Shown here piece by piece: positions 1 through 10,164 of a stretch of 64,000 nucleotides of DNA. The notes under the pieces were generated by a model. That model made no database searches. It saw nothing but the letters and a program-made list of their open reading frames with translations, and had not been told where the DNA came from. The position numbers and the translations under genes are program-made. Position 1 is the first letter of the stretch, and each line of letters starts with the position of its first letter. The stretch is from positions 16,699,189 to 16,763,188 of the forward strand of contig CM119267.1 of NCBI GenBank assembly GCA_051294375.1, written 5' to 3'. This DNA is from Paraspadella gotoi (lineage: Eukaryota > Chaetognatha).

Positions 1-432
1 AGGGTTAGAAAAAAAGGAAGAAAAAAGAGTTGCCAAATTTGAAGTAAGGTTTGCCAATGAGGGGGCCGTGAAAAAACGTATCGGAAAACAAAATCTAACA
101 CATTAAATATCCTAAATATTTAATAAAACATCAAACATGGAACCCAAAACTAATAATCATATGAAAAAAAATAAAAGGTATTTTACCGTCAGAAAAACAA
201 AGAAACAGAACGAGAAAAAAAAATAAAAAGGTGAAGAACCAACAATAAACAAAACCATCGCTTCCTCTTTGTTCTTTCCTCCGCGAAGGGAGATGGTCGC
301 ATATATCTTTTTCTCCGTTTTATCACTATTATTATTTTTTTCGCCTCATGTAATTTTAATTTTCTCTTAAAGATGGAGTGGCGTTATTTCTTTTTTCTTT
401 CTTTTTTCTCTGACTCTGTCTCTCTCTCTCTC
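1..432 (+). repeat. Left arm of a large inverted near-duplicate
   Basis: Read as reverse complement, this block matches 1499-2010 almost throughout: the ACATGAGGCGAAAA segment, the CTCATTGGCAAACCTTAC segment and the AAACCC end recur in the same order. Differences are mostly one-base insertions or deletions in homopolymers. No coding signal is visible; reading frames here run into the following gap. Confidence 0.85.
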
Positions 433-822
433 NNNNNNNNNNNNNNNNNNNNNNNNNNNNNNNNNNNNNNNNNNNNNNNNNNNNNNNNNNNNNNNNNNNN
501 NNNNNNNNNNNNNNNNNNNNNNNNNNNNNNNNNNNNNNNNNNNNNNNNNNNNNNNNNNNNNNNNNNNNNNNNNNNNNNNNNNNNNNNNNNNNNNNNNNNN
601 NNNNNNNNNNNNNNNNNNNNNNNNNNNNNNNNNNNNNNNNNNNNNNNNNNNNNNNNNNNNNNNNNNNNNNNNNNNNNNNNNNNNNNNNNNNNNNNNNNNN
701 NNNNNNNNNNNNNNNNNNNNNNNNNNNNNNNNNNNNNNNNNNNNNNNNNNNNNNNNNNNNNNNNNNNNNNNNNNNNNNNNNNNNNNNNNNNNNNNNNNNN
801 NNNNNNNNNNNNNNNNNNNNNN
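433..822. other. Assembly gap, 390 N
   Basis: Run of N, entered from a (CT)n tract. The sequence resuming at 823 is the same as that following a (CT)n tract at about 2251, so the gap probably hides the CT tract seen at 2110-2206. Confidence 0.99.
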
Positions 823-1473
823 TTGTAGTGTTTTTCCCACATTCGCTTCCTCGCTGACGGAATTGACAACTTACAAATACTTTGGAAAGCATGGTTTATA
901 CAGCACAATGTATAAACTTATAACAAAAAAAACCTTGTTTTAAGCGGAGTCCGTGAATTAAATATTTCGAGTGGATTTCGGATGGAAATCTGTCCGTAAC
1001 TTGTATGATGGCTTATTTATATGAGGTGATTTTCACAGAACTGAATCCGCCCGCTAAATTTCGCATGCGCTTAATTTACTTGAAAAACCCCAAATTAAAC
1101 AACGCGAAGATAAACGTCCAACATATGGCTGAAAACCCAAAATATTGACAATCACAATTTTCGATATTACTCTTTTATTCAAAAACAATAAATTTTTTCA
1201 AGATTTTGAACCGCAAACATAACAACCCGTTTTTAACCTTCTTTTCACATCCTCCTATTTTAAAATACTTTTTCAATTTCATTTGTTTAAAATACGCTTA
1301 GAATGAGATAATTAAAATTTAAAAAGTTCCCCTGACCACAAAAGAACTAAAATTAAAGTGAATTTTTAAAGAATTCGAGTTTTTTTTTACTTTTTAAGAA
1401 AAGCTAAAATACAAAGATGCTCAACGAAACATGAAATTAAGTTGCGCTATCTCTCTCTCTCTCTCTCTCTCTC
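823..1473 (+). repeat. Direct near-duplicate, copy 1 (partner 2251-2890)
   Basis: Starts TTGTAGTGTTTTTCCC and runs in the same order as 2251-2890, including the GGAGTCCGTGAATTAAATA, CATGCGCTTAATTTACTTG and GTTGCGCTATCTCTC segments. It ends in (CT)n at a 25-N gap. The two copies differ by scattered single-base indels. AT-rich, with no supported gene. Confidence 0.88.
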
Positions 1474-1498
1474 NNNNNNNNNNNNNNNNNNNNNNNNN
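1474..1498. other. 25-N gap
   Basis: Exactly 25 N between a (CT)n end and a (GA)n start. The flanks are copies of sequence found elsewhere in the first 3 kb in the other orientation or order. Confidence 0.99.
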
Positions 1499-2010
1499 GA
1501 GAGAGAAGAAGAGGAGAGCGAGGAGAGAGAGAAGAGAGAGAGAGAGGGAGAAAGAGAGAGAGTAGACAGAAGAGAGAGAGAGTAGACGAGTCAGGTATAA
1601 AAAAAGAAAAAGAAATAACGGCCGAACTTCCATCTTTAAGAAGAAAATTTAAAGATTACATGAGGCGAAAAATAATAAAATAGTGATAAACGTGAGAAAA
1701 AAGATATGATGCGACATCTCCCTGCGCGGAGGAAAGAAACAAAGAGGAAGCGAATGGGTTTTGTTTATTGTGGTTCACACCTTTATTTTTTTTCTCTCTG
1801 TTCTTTGTTTTTTTCTGACGTAAAGATACCTTTATTTTTTTCAATATATTATTAGTTTGGGTTCCATGTGTTGGAGGTTGTTTAATTAAATATTAGATAT
1901 TTAATTGTTAGATTTTGTTTCCGATACGTTTTCACCGCGCCCCCTCATTGGCAAACCTTACTTTCAAATTTTGCACTCTTTTTCTCTTCCTTTTTTTAAA
2001 CCCTTGACTT
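1499..2010 (-). repeat. Right arm of the inverted near-duplicate (partner 1-432)
   Basis: Begins with imperfect (GA)n, then continues as the reverse complement of the first 432 bases. The pair flanks a gap and a 25-N join, so a misoriented gap fill is as likely as a genomic inversion. Confidence 0.85.
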
Positions 2011-2109
2011 TCGCCGCCTTCCTTAAATTTTCTCTCTTTTTTAGCCCTGAATTTCTGTACGTTTAATCACGTTGGTGACGATGGGATGGAAAGGTCCACC
2101 TGGGAATTC

Positions 2110-2147
2110 TCTCTCTCCTCTCTCTCTCCTCTCTCTCTCTTCTCTCT

Positions 2148-2193
<46 letters not shown>

Positions 2194-2206
2194 TCTCTTC
2201 TCGTTC
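2110..2206 (+). repeat. (CT)n microsatellite
   Basis: Nearly pure CT with interruptions in the first half, followed by AT-rich unique sequence. The Ser/Leu frame across it is a repeat translation. Confidence 0.97.
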
Positions 2207-2250
2207 GATCGCCATTTTTTATTTCGTATTTTTAATGATTTCCTTTTTCT

Positions 2251-2890
2251 TGTAGTGTTTTTCCCCATTCGCTTCCTCGCTGACGGAATTGACAACTTAC
2301 AATACTTTGGAAGCATGGTTTATAACGACAATGTATAAACTTATAAAAAAAAAAAACCTTGTTTTAAGCGGAGTCCGTGAATTAAATATTTCGAGTGGAT
2401 TTCGGATGGAAATCTGTCCGTAACTTGTATGATGGCTTATTTATATGAGGGTGATTTTCACAGAACTGAATCCGCCCGCTAAATTTCGCATGCGCTTAAT
2501 TTACTTGAAAAACCCCAAATTAAACAACGCGAAGATAAACGTCCAACCATATGGCTGAAAACCCAAAATATTGACAATCACAATTTTCGATATTACTCTT
2601 TTATTCAAAAACAATAAATTTTTTCAAGTTTTGAACCGCAAACATAACAACCCGTTTTTAACCTTCTTTTCACATCCTCCTATTTTAAATACTTTTTCAA
2701 TTTCATTTGTTATAAATACGCCTTAGAATGAGATAATTAAAAATTTAAAAAGTTCTGACCACAAAAGAACTAAAATTAAAGTGAATTTTTTAAAGAATCG
2801 AGTTTTTTTTTACTTTTTAAGAAAAGCTAAAATACAAGAGAGCTCAAACGAAACATGAAATTAAGTTGCGCTATCTCTCTCTCTCCTCTC
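2251..2890 (+). repeat. Direct near-duplicate, copy 2 (partner 823-1473)
   Basis: This is the fuller version of the block: it joins without a gap to (CT)n on both sides. It contains TTTCGCATGCGCTTAA and a long run of AT-rich sequence. No exon signal is evident. Confidence 0.88.
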
Positions 2891-2904
2891 TCTCTCTCTC
2901 TCCT

Positions 2905-2940
<36 letters not shown>

Positions 2941-3105
2941 TGCCAAATGAAAATTATCTCATTAAAAAAAAAATTAACGATTTTTTGGGTTAATTTGACG
3001 GAAGAGAAAGAAAAAAAAATATGGCAAATTAAGGGCAAAGACTTTTGGTCTGGAATGAACACGGAGACGCTGCCCTGGATTTGTTTGGTTCTATTAAATG
3101 GAGAG

Positions 3106-3170
<65 letters not shown>

Positions 3171-3248
3171 AGAGAAGAGAGAACTTGACGAAAAAATCAA
3201 GAATCCCAGAATCCAAGATTTATCGGGACGATCTCTCTTTCCGTCTCA

Positions 3249-3323
<75 letters not shown>

Positions 3324-3345
3324 TTCCCTCACTATCTGTCGATCT
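2874..3345. repeat. CT / GA / CT microsatellite cluster
   Basis: (CT)n at about 2874-2938, (GA)n at 3110-3180 and (CT)n at 3250-3345. The opposing purine and pyrimidine tracts could pair into long hairpins. About 170 bases of non-repeat sequence lie between the first two. Arg-Glu and Ser-Leu reading frames here are not genes. Confidence 0.95.
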
Positions 3346-3483
3346 ATCTTTCTCTGTCTCTCTCCTCACTCGGTTTTCTTGAGACTTTCCTCTTTTTTTT
3401 TGTTTCCACTTTCGCTTTTTTCCAACTTTGTCTTAATTTTCTTTAGTTTTTCTTCCTTTTCCCCTTTTTTTTTGCGACAGTCG

Positions 3484-3561
3484 TTGTCTTCGTCGTCGTC
3501 GTATTCGTCGTCGTCGTCGTCATAGTTTGTTTTCTTTTGTCGCCGCTAAATTCCTTCGGAA

Positions 3562-3611
<50 letters not shown>

Positions 3612-3613
3612 CC
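3484..3613 (+). repeat. (CGT)n trinucleotide repeat, two blocks
   Basis: TCG/CGT triplets at about 3484-3520 and a longer, purer block at 3564-3611. Minus strand reads as poly-Thr, plus as poly-Ser. No flanking exon signal. Confidence 0.93.
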
Positions 3614-3826
3614 TCTCAAGTTGTCAGACGAAACGCTGATTACTTGCATGTAATAAACTAAATGAACAAACTAAATAAATCTATCGTTGACTCACTCGCC
3701 CTTCTGATCTTTGCTTCTCCTCATTCCGATTCTCTCTTCCCCTTAATTTCTTTGGCAAAAGGCTTTCTTCAATTTAGACCTAATCCATCTCTAAATCTCT
3801 TTTATTTTTTGTGTCTCCCTTTCAAC

Positions 3827-3932
3827 CCGTTTTTGATGCCATTTCGGACCGTTTTTTATGCCATTTTGGGCCGTGCTTGATGCCGTTTAATCTCATTCGC
3901 GGTGGCATTTCAGTCCGGTTTTGATGGCAACG
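3827..3932 (+). repeat. Degenerate ~22-bp minisatellite
   Basis: Four or five diverged units built on CCGTTTTTGATGCCATTT, for example at 3827, 3849, 3871 and 3914, with substitutions between units. A related GTGCCATC/CCAGTGC motif occurs near 10506-10570. No coding role is visible. Confidence 0.6.
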
Positions 3933-4216
3933 AAAGCGAAATATTTTAACATTTTCGCCGACACGATTTCAGGGAATCAAAGAGACTTTTATTTATTTTT
4001 ATTTATTATTTTTTATTTTTTTTAATTTCATTGAATGTGTTTTGTGAACGTGTAAACGAGTACGAAATAAAAGGGTCATATGACTGTGGCTTGAATTGGG
4101 AAGAAAATTCCGGAATTGAATTTTAAACTTGAGTAAATCAGTTTCGGCTGAAACAGATAATCAGTTGCAATGACTGAACAGCAGTGTAAGCATAGTAAAC
4201 AAATAATGCAGAAGGC

Positions 4217-4217
<1 letters not shown>

Positions 4218-4275
<58 letters not shown>

Positions 4276-4294
4276 CGACAGAGAGAGAGAGAGG
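4218..4294 (+). repeat. (GA)n microsatellite
   Basis: Near-perfect GA for more than 50 bases, a GTCGAC interruption, then more GA. Confidence 0.97.
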
Positions 4295-4428
4295 GTTTCT
4301 CCTCATTTTCTTCTCGAAACTAAAATCTTTTTTTTTCTCTTTTTTTCGCCTTTTGTGAGAAATTCTTTGTCACTGTTGCCAAACTGTTCCGAGAGGATAT
4401 CGCCCGAGTCTGTAGGGAGGCCGTTGCC

Positions 4429-4464
4429 ACGCCCGTCACGCCCGTCACGCCCGTCACGCCCGTC
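4429..4464 (+). repeat. 9-bp tandem repeat, four exact units
   Basis: Unit ACGCCCGTC repeated four times without mismatch, followed by a decayed copy. The period is a multiple of three: plus strand reads Arg-Pro-Ser, minus strand Val-Thr-Gly. The surrounding 4320-4560 frame is open on both strands, but no start or splice signal supports translation. Confidence 0.9.
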
Positions 4465-4639
4465 ACCCCTCGTGACACCGTTCGCGGGACGTTAACACTA
4501 TCATCGTCTCGCGCGGCTGCTGACCCAGGAATAACGTCGTTTTCGAACAAAGGGTGTGACATAGGCAGGACACATGAGTTGAAGCGGGAAGAGTTACAGA
4601 GAGGGTTTTAAAAACGAGCGGTTTATGGAGAAGAGGGAG

Positions 4640-5560
4640 AGGGAATACAGAAGAAAATGAGACTGTATTAGTAGCGGTAGCCGAGAACAGATGGAGTTTT
4701 ATGATTCCATTTGCATGGACATTGTCTCGTCAGCTTTCTCTCGCTCCGGTTTTTATCTTTCACAAAATATGCGTCGATCAGAAACGATTCTTTATTTTTT
4801 CTATTTGGTCGCGCGATGGAGATGGCGTTTGGCCGGAGAGTCGAGAGTATGAGGGGTGGGGGCGAAGGAGGGGAGTGGGGAGGAAAAATGATGGAGGATT
4901 GCGGAGGAATGTAGGCGGGAACGGGGAACGTGGAAACGGAGGTGAGAACGGGAGAAAAATGGCGGAGAGGCAAGAGTTTTGAGCAGGTTGTGGAGATGGC
5001 AAACCGAAAAAAAGAATTTGCTGATGGAGGAGAAAGTCCGCAGTTCGCCGTCCGCCATCGCCTCGTATATCGTGACATGGATGGACGGAAACGGCGGAGA
5101 TCGCACGTGGAACGCGGGACAATCGGGACAGAGTCTTGTTGCGTTGTCGGTTGTGCTTTCTCGGATTGCTCTTTTGTTTGTCCTCGTCTTCTTCCTCGTC
5201 CGTTGGTTGCGCTTTGAAAATATTCTGAGAGACCAAAAGTCGGTTTTCGTTTATTTTTTTGTCGTGTCGTCATTCGTCGGGTCGCCGACATTCAATTGTT
5301 TGCCGCAGTAGTTGTTGAGTATACAACAAGTTCTTGAATTTACGTAGTTCAGTTATTGGGCCATGGGTTCATGAGGTCGAGGAGGGGTATTAGACGAGAG
5401 AGAGAGAGAGTCACGTCTTTTCAACGTCAATGTTGTGATTTGTCGTTCGTCGTCGTCCTATTACTTCCTCGTCTTTAACTAACGACTTTAATATGCCTCG
5501 ATTTTTTAATAGATTATTTCCGAGAGAAATTTTCTTGAAAGAGAACCTTCACAATAACTA
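4640..5560 (+). repeat. Near-duplicate block, copy 1 (partner 8650-9550)
   Basis: About 0.9 kb, moderately GC-rich, present again about 4 kb downstream in the same orientation and order. Both copies keep an exact octamer ATTTGCAT (4709-4716 and 8670-8677) and an E-box CACGTG (5104-5109 and 9044-9049). Differences are mostly single-base indels, so reading frames are not conserved between copies. It may be promoter-like sequence. Confidence 0.85.
4668..5291 (-). CDS. Doubtful ORF, 207 codons, unrecognised
   Basis: This is one of the longest frames without N or microsatellite. The product would be basic, with a Pro-rich middle (about residues 120-150) and a short segment containing SFLIDAYFVKDKN. 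That segment is also readable in the second copy at 8.65-9.05 kb, but the frame is broken by indels there. No domain is recognised and no splice signals frame it. Low-stop composition on this strand could explain the length. More likely non-coding. Confidence 0.15.
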   Translation of the reverse strand: MSATRRMTTRQKNKRKPTFGLSEYFQSATNGRGRRRGQTKEQSEKAQPTTQQDSVPIVPRSTCDLRRFRPSMSRYTRRWRTANCGLSPPSANSFFRFAISTTCSKLLPLRHFSPVLTSVSTFPVPAYIPPQSSIIFPPHSPPSPPPLILSTLRPNAISIARPNRKNKESFLIDAYFVKDKNRSERKLTRQCPCKWNHKTPSVLGYRY

Positions 5561-5666
5561 GAAAAAAAATTCTTGGAATGTGATTAAGTAAAAACGATTC
5601 TAAAGTTGTCTGTTCTCTCTCTCTCTCTCTCACTCTCTCTCTCACTCTCTCTCCTCTCTTCTCTCA

Positions 5667-5703
<37 letters not shown>

Positions 5704-6480
5704 AACGAGCGGTCGATGACAAAAGCGGGTGCATAGCGCTAACAGGTGCGGAGGCGGGGAAAAAGGGTTGCGCTCGTGGTGGCGGCGATGGCGCGCATTC
5801 ATAAAAACCCATTGAAATAAATCGTCGATGAACAACAAAATCGTCAACAGTTGAAAAGCAATCCAGAGATGAAAAAAATCCAAAGAGATTGAAAAAGCGG
5901 GGGATTTGTTGAAAGAGAAGAGATGAGAGAGAGAGAGAGAGGAAGAGAGAGAGCGGAGAGAGAAAGAGAGAGAGAGAGAGGAGAGAGAGAAGAGAGAGAG
6001 GACGTTCTTAATTGGGAAATGAGTAAACGCGATACATAATTTTCAACACGAATGAATAAAAAGTATAAAAAAAAACAAAAAAACTGAACTGGCTTTCCCA
6101 CTGAGGTAAATGAAGTTTTAAGAGGTTAGAACAAAAAAAATGATTGCTAAGAGAAATTAATGGGAAAAAGAATGAAAGAAAAGTGAAAAAAAAAATGAAA
6201 AAGAGAAATAAAATAGGATAAAAAAAAAGAAATTTGAAATCCAGAAATTTTCTTTTAAAAATCTCCATTTTCTGTGAAAGAAAAGCTTCTCTTCTTTGTT
6301 TGGAGATTTATTTTTCTGCGGGGAACGCACTCGAAGCGCCTTCGCCTCCTTTGCCTCCTTCGCCCTCCTCAAGCCACTCACTGCCTCCGCGGTTGGGCTT
6401 AGCAACCCGCGACTTTCCCGCTTTCGCCCCCCTCTTTGAGAGTTGAAACCTCGCTTCCCTAACTTTCTCCGCATCCGTTA
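5561..6480. other. Microsatellite and low-complexity interval
   Basis: (CT)n at 5615-5703 and (GA)n at 5925-6000 face each other, again a potential hairpin. Then A-rich sequence to about 6240 and a short GC-rich patch at 6340-6430 containing CGCCTCCTTTGCCTCCTT repeats. No gene supported. Confidence 0.7.
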
Positions 6481-7126
6481 CTGTATGTGTTTTTCTATTG
6501 TCTTATCAAGTATCACTTGATCCTATTGATATTCCCAATCTACGTTTCAAAGGAGAATCTGCCAATCTGCAACCTGCCAAGTCTGCATCTCCAAAGCGTC
6601 TTGGGACAACCTTCGTGTTGCCGATTCGTTTGCGATTTAAAGAGGTGGCTATAGGTAAAAAATATTCTTTTAATATGTACCTAAAAAACAAAGCATAACC
6701 TGCGAGTGGAGTTCTACATCCCAAAAAGCCTATTGGAGGATTAGTGCTTAAAAGGCAGAGTAACAGAGTCGGTCACAATCTCTAATTCTCAGTTCCTGAA
6801 TTGTCCTCCTTCAACCTTGATCTTCTAAGTACTAGAGCCAAACTTCGTCATGGGTGGGTTTCGAAGTTTGATTTTGGGAACCTTTCCAAATGAAAACTTC
6901 ATACATTTTCTGAGATAACTTTCAATGGGCAAACTTTTTCTAAAATGGCAAGAAGCATTAGTAATTAATTTTTTAATATTTATTTATCGATGGATAGAAG
7001 TCATTAAAAATTTTTTTTGAATTTTTTATTTTTAAAAGCAGATTCAAATAGCTTATTAAAAAGTTATCTACACAAAGTATTAATTCTTTTTTTCAATATT
7101 TTTGATGATAAGTGGCGGTTAATTGA
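6481..7126. other. Unassigned sequence, no supported gene
   Basis: A 66-codon plus frame (6498-6698) and a 72-codon minus frame (6506-6724) overlap here. Neither shows a recognised domain or convincing splice sites. The rest is AT-rich. It could be a decayed mobile element or an intron. Confidence 0.4.
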
Positions 7127-7127
7127 G

Positions 7128-7187
<60 letters not shown>
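7127..7187 (+). repeat. Poly(A) run of about 61
   Basis: Uninterrupted A run, then CCTTAAAATT and a short (CAT)n. A run this long is typical of a retroposed 3' end, but no element body or flanking target-site duplication was identified upstream. Confidence 0.95.
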
Positions 7188-7191
<4 letters not shown>

Positions 7192-7381
7192 AAAATTCAT
7201 CATCATCATCATCTCCGATAATCTTAGCAGTTTTTACTAATTTTTAGTAATAAAACATCAAAATTTAAAAAAGTTTGTAATTATATTTTTTGCTTAACTT
7301 TGCAAAAAAATATTTTAACACAATAATTATACCAATAATGGATGAGTGTAATGCTGTTCCCATTGAAATCTGAATTTGGTC
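7188..7381. other. AT-rich sequence before a gap
   Basis: Short (CAT)n at 7198-7213, then AT-rich unique sequence. No gene signal. Confidence 0.5.
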
Positions 7382-7481
7382 NNNNNNNNNNNNNNNNNNN
7401 NNNNNNNNNNNNNNNNNNNNNNNNNNNNNNNNNNNNNNNNNNNNNNNNNNNNNNNNNNNNNNNNNNNNNNNNNNNNNNNNN
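7382..7481. other. Assembly gap, 100 N
   Basis: Run of 100 N, a conventional unknown-length gap size. Confidence 0.99.
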
Positions 7482-7509
7482 TTAACCATTACCGAAGTAG
7501 ATTGAATTG

Positions 7510-7555
7510 TAGGAGAGAGAAGAGAGAGAGAGAGAAGAAGAGGAGAGAGAGAGAG

Positions 7556-7611
<56 letters not shown>

Positions 7612-7685
7612 AGAGTATAAATTTTTTTATATTTTTTATGTTCCAGCGAAAGAAAAGTTATCTGGTTAGTGAAGATAGAGAAAGA

Positions 7686-7721
<36 letters not shown>

Positions 7722-7726
7722 GAGAG

Positions 7727-7772
<46 letters not shown>
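7510..7772 (+). repeat. (GA)n microsatellite array, three blocks
   Basis: GA/GAA-interrupted blocks at 7512-7608 and 7678-7772, separated by a 60-base AT-rich spacer. Then purine-rich low-complexity sequence continues to about 8050. Confidence 0.95.
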
Positions 7773-7773
<1 letters not shown>

Positions 7774-8256
7774 AGAAAGTGGCCGAGTTGAGAGTGTAAG
7801 ATTGATGTAGATCCGAGGAGCGTGACTGGAATCACAATGAGGATCGCCATAAATGATATAACAAACGGTCACTATGACGATGGCGCACGAAAAGAGACGA
7901 GGGGGGGGAGATAGTGTGAGAGGGAAGAAAGAGAGTTACAGGATATGAAAAGGAGGGGCGAATTGAAATGAACGACAGAGAGACAGAACTGAAGACAGAG
8001 AGAGACGCCGTAAGGGTGAAACTTTGATCGAAAGGACAAAGAAAAAAAAAGAAGAAAAATCGAAACAAATTAATAAGAAAGAAAAGAAACAAAGTGAATT
8101 TGCTTCAGAGAACAAAAAATGAGAAGATCTTCATTTTTGAATCGATTTTTAAAAAAAAAAAGAGACCAAAAGGGAAACGAAGATAAAAATAAAATGGGGA
8201 GAAATAGGGATTGAAGAGAGTGGAGCTTAGAATGAGAGATTTCGCGTGGGGTTTGT
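7773..8256. other. Purine-rich low-complexity sequence
   Basis: Dominated by GA/AGA interruptions and A runs. The pyrimidine-strand frames are Ser/Leu/Phe-rich and not gene-like. Nothing else seen. Confidence 0.6.
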
Positions 8257-8258
8257 GA

Positions 8259-8336
<78 letters not shown>

Positions 8337-8437
8337 GAATGGAACTCGCGTTCGATCACGACCCGTCACGTGATCGATGTTGATTCTCGAGTGAGATGAC
8401 GAGGTAGGAGACTAGAGAGAGGGAGAGGAAAAGCGCT

Positions 8438-8521
<84 letters not shown>

Positions 8522-8528
8522 AGAGAGC
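8257..8528 (+). repeat. (GA)n microsatellite arrays
   Basis: Two long GA tracts (8257-8338 and 8440-8528) separated by about 100 bases that include GATCGATGTTGATTC. Followed by an A run at 8577-8595. Confidence 0.95.
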
Positions 8529-8649
8529 GTGAACTGACGTAAAAGGAGACTGCGATAAAGAGAGATATCGAGAGCAAAAAAAAAAAAAAAAAAAAGAGGG
8601 GCAAGAAAGAGACGAGAGAGAGCGAGAGACAGAACGCGGACAGAACAGA

Positions 8650-9550
8650 GACAGAGGAGTTATGATTCCATTTGCATGGAATTGTTCTCGTCAGTTTCTT
8701 CTCGCGTCCGGTTTTTATCTTTCACAAAATATGCGTCGATCAGAAACGATTCTTTATTTTTTCTTATTTCGGTCGCGCGATGGCGTTTGGCCGGAGAGTA
8801 TGAGGGGGGGGGCGAAGGAGGGGAAGTGGGGGGAGGAATGAATGGAAGGATGCGGAGGGAATGTAGGGCGAACGGGGAACGTGGAAACGGAGGTTGGAAC
8901 GGAGAAATATGGCGGAAGAGCAAGAGGTTTGAGCAGGTTGTGGAGATGGCAACGAAAAAGATTTGCTGATGGAGGAGAAGTCGCAGTCGCGTCGGCAGTC
9001 GCCTCGTTATCGCGAATGGATGGACGGAAAGGCGGAGATCCGCCACGTGGACGGCGGGACAAATCGGGACAGAGTTCCTTGTTGTCGTTGTCGTTGTGCT
9101 TCTCCGGATTGCTCTTTTGTTTGTCCTCGTCTTCTTCCTCGTCCGTTGGTTGCGCTTTGAAGAAATATTCTAGAGACCAAAAGTCGGGTCGTTATTTTTT
9201 TGTCGTTAGTCGTCATCGGGTTCGTCGCCGACATCATTGTTGCGCAGTATTGTTGAGTACAACAAGTTTGAATTTAGTAGTTAGTTTATGGGGCATGGTT
9301 CAATGAGGGTCGAGGAGGGGATTAGACGAGAGGAGAGAGAGAGTCACGTCTTTTCAACGTCAATGTTGTTGTTGTCGTCGTCGTCGTCCTCATACTTCCT
9401 CGTCTTTAACTAACACTTTACATATGCCTCGATTTTTAACAGATTTATTTTCCGAGAAGAAATTTTCTTGAAAGAGAAACTTCAATAACTAGAAAAAAAA
9501 TTTCTTGGAAGTGTGATTAAGTAAAAAACGATTCTAAAGATGTCTGTCTC
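8650..9550 (+). repeat. Near-duplicate block, copy 2 (partner 4640-5560)
   Basis: Same order of landmarks as copy 1: octamer ATTTGCAT, ATGCGTCGATCAG, GCGCGATGGCGTTTGG, CACGTGGA, TCCTCGTCTTCTTCCTCGTC, and TTGAAAGAGAA near the end. Many one-base indels separate the copies, which is unlike selection on a coding sequence. Confidence 0.85.
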
Positions 9551-9779
9551 TCTCATCGTCATCTCGATCTTCTCATTCCCGTGATTCAGAAACTGAACTG
9601 CTAATATTTTTCCCGCCAAATAAAATAATTTTCCAATTTCAATTCACAACAAAAAGCAGTGTGCTTCTCCCATCCCTTTTTAATTTCTACTTTTTTTTCA
9701 CCCCTCCCTCTCTCTCTCTCTCCCAATCACAGTTTTAAATCCCCACCCCCTCTCTCACCGCCGCCCCTTTACTTATTTC

Positions 9780-10129
9780 GCAACGTCCAATCCCCCAATT
9801 CAGCCAATCAGCGATCACTAAATTACCGTGGACGTAATCTTTGATTGGTCGAAGCTGAAAATCCTCGTCCCCGACGAAGCCAAGGTTGAGATTCTCAAAA
9901 TTCCCGCCTTTCAAACCACGAGAGCGTCTTTGCTTTTTCTTGAACATCTTTTTTCATTTTTTATCGTCTCATTTTTTATCATCCTTTTCCCGCTTTGGCC
10001 GTGGGGCGTGGTCGCCATTTTATCATTCACTGCCCGTTTATCATTTCGGTCAACGGAGGACGAAGCGGGCGGGCGGGGGCAGCGACGGACGGAGCTCGAC
10101 TGGTTGGCAAGCGCTGCTAGGGCAGGGCC
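9780..10129 (+). promoter_or_regulatory. CpG-rich promoter with two CCAAT boxes and GC boxes
   Basis: CCAATCAG at 9802-9809 and an inverted CCAAT (GATTGGTC) at 9842-9849 lie about 300 bases upstream of a good start codon. GGGCGGGCGGGGG at about 10067-10079 is a GC-box cluster, and GGTCGCCATTTTA at 10009-10021 resembles a YY1/initiator element. No TATA box is positioned to serve the exon. The layout is typical of a TATA-less housekeeping promoter; the transcription start is inferred to be about 10030-10100. Confidence 0.5.
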
Positions 10130-10164
10130 ATGTCAATCTGCCTCAAGAACAGGGGCGGCCTCGG
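10130..10164 (+). CDS. First coding exon of an unidentified gene (11 codons plus 2 nt)
   Basis: ATG in the context GGGCCATGT is followed by an open frame reading MSICLKNRGGL and a consensus donor GGTAAGT at 10164-10170. It sits directly downstream of the CCAAT/GC-box region. The exon is too short to identify the product. A second frame is also open through the donor, so the start choice is an inference. The next exon was not found; the sequence after the donor is AT-rich intron-like. Confidence 0.45.

Noticed and set aside
2866-3525. 219-codon ORF and many similar frames rich in RE, SL or SF
   Set aside because: They translate (GA)n/(CT)n. The same peptides appear wherever the microsatellite occurs, and all three frames stay open.
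6498-6724. Overlapping 66- and 72-codon frames on opposite strands
   Set aside because: Both are open over the same bases with no splice, start-context or domain support, so neither is chosen as a gene.
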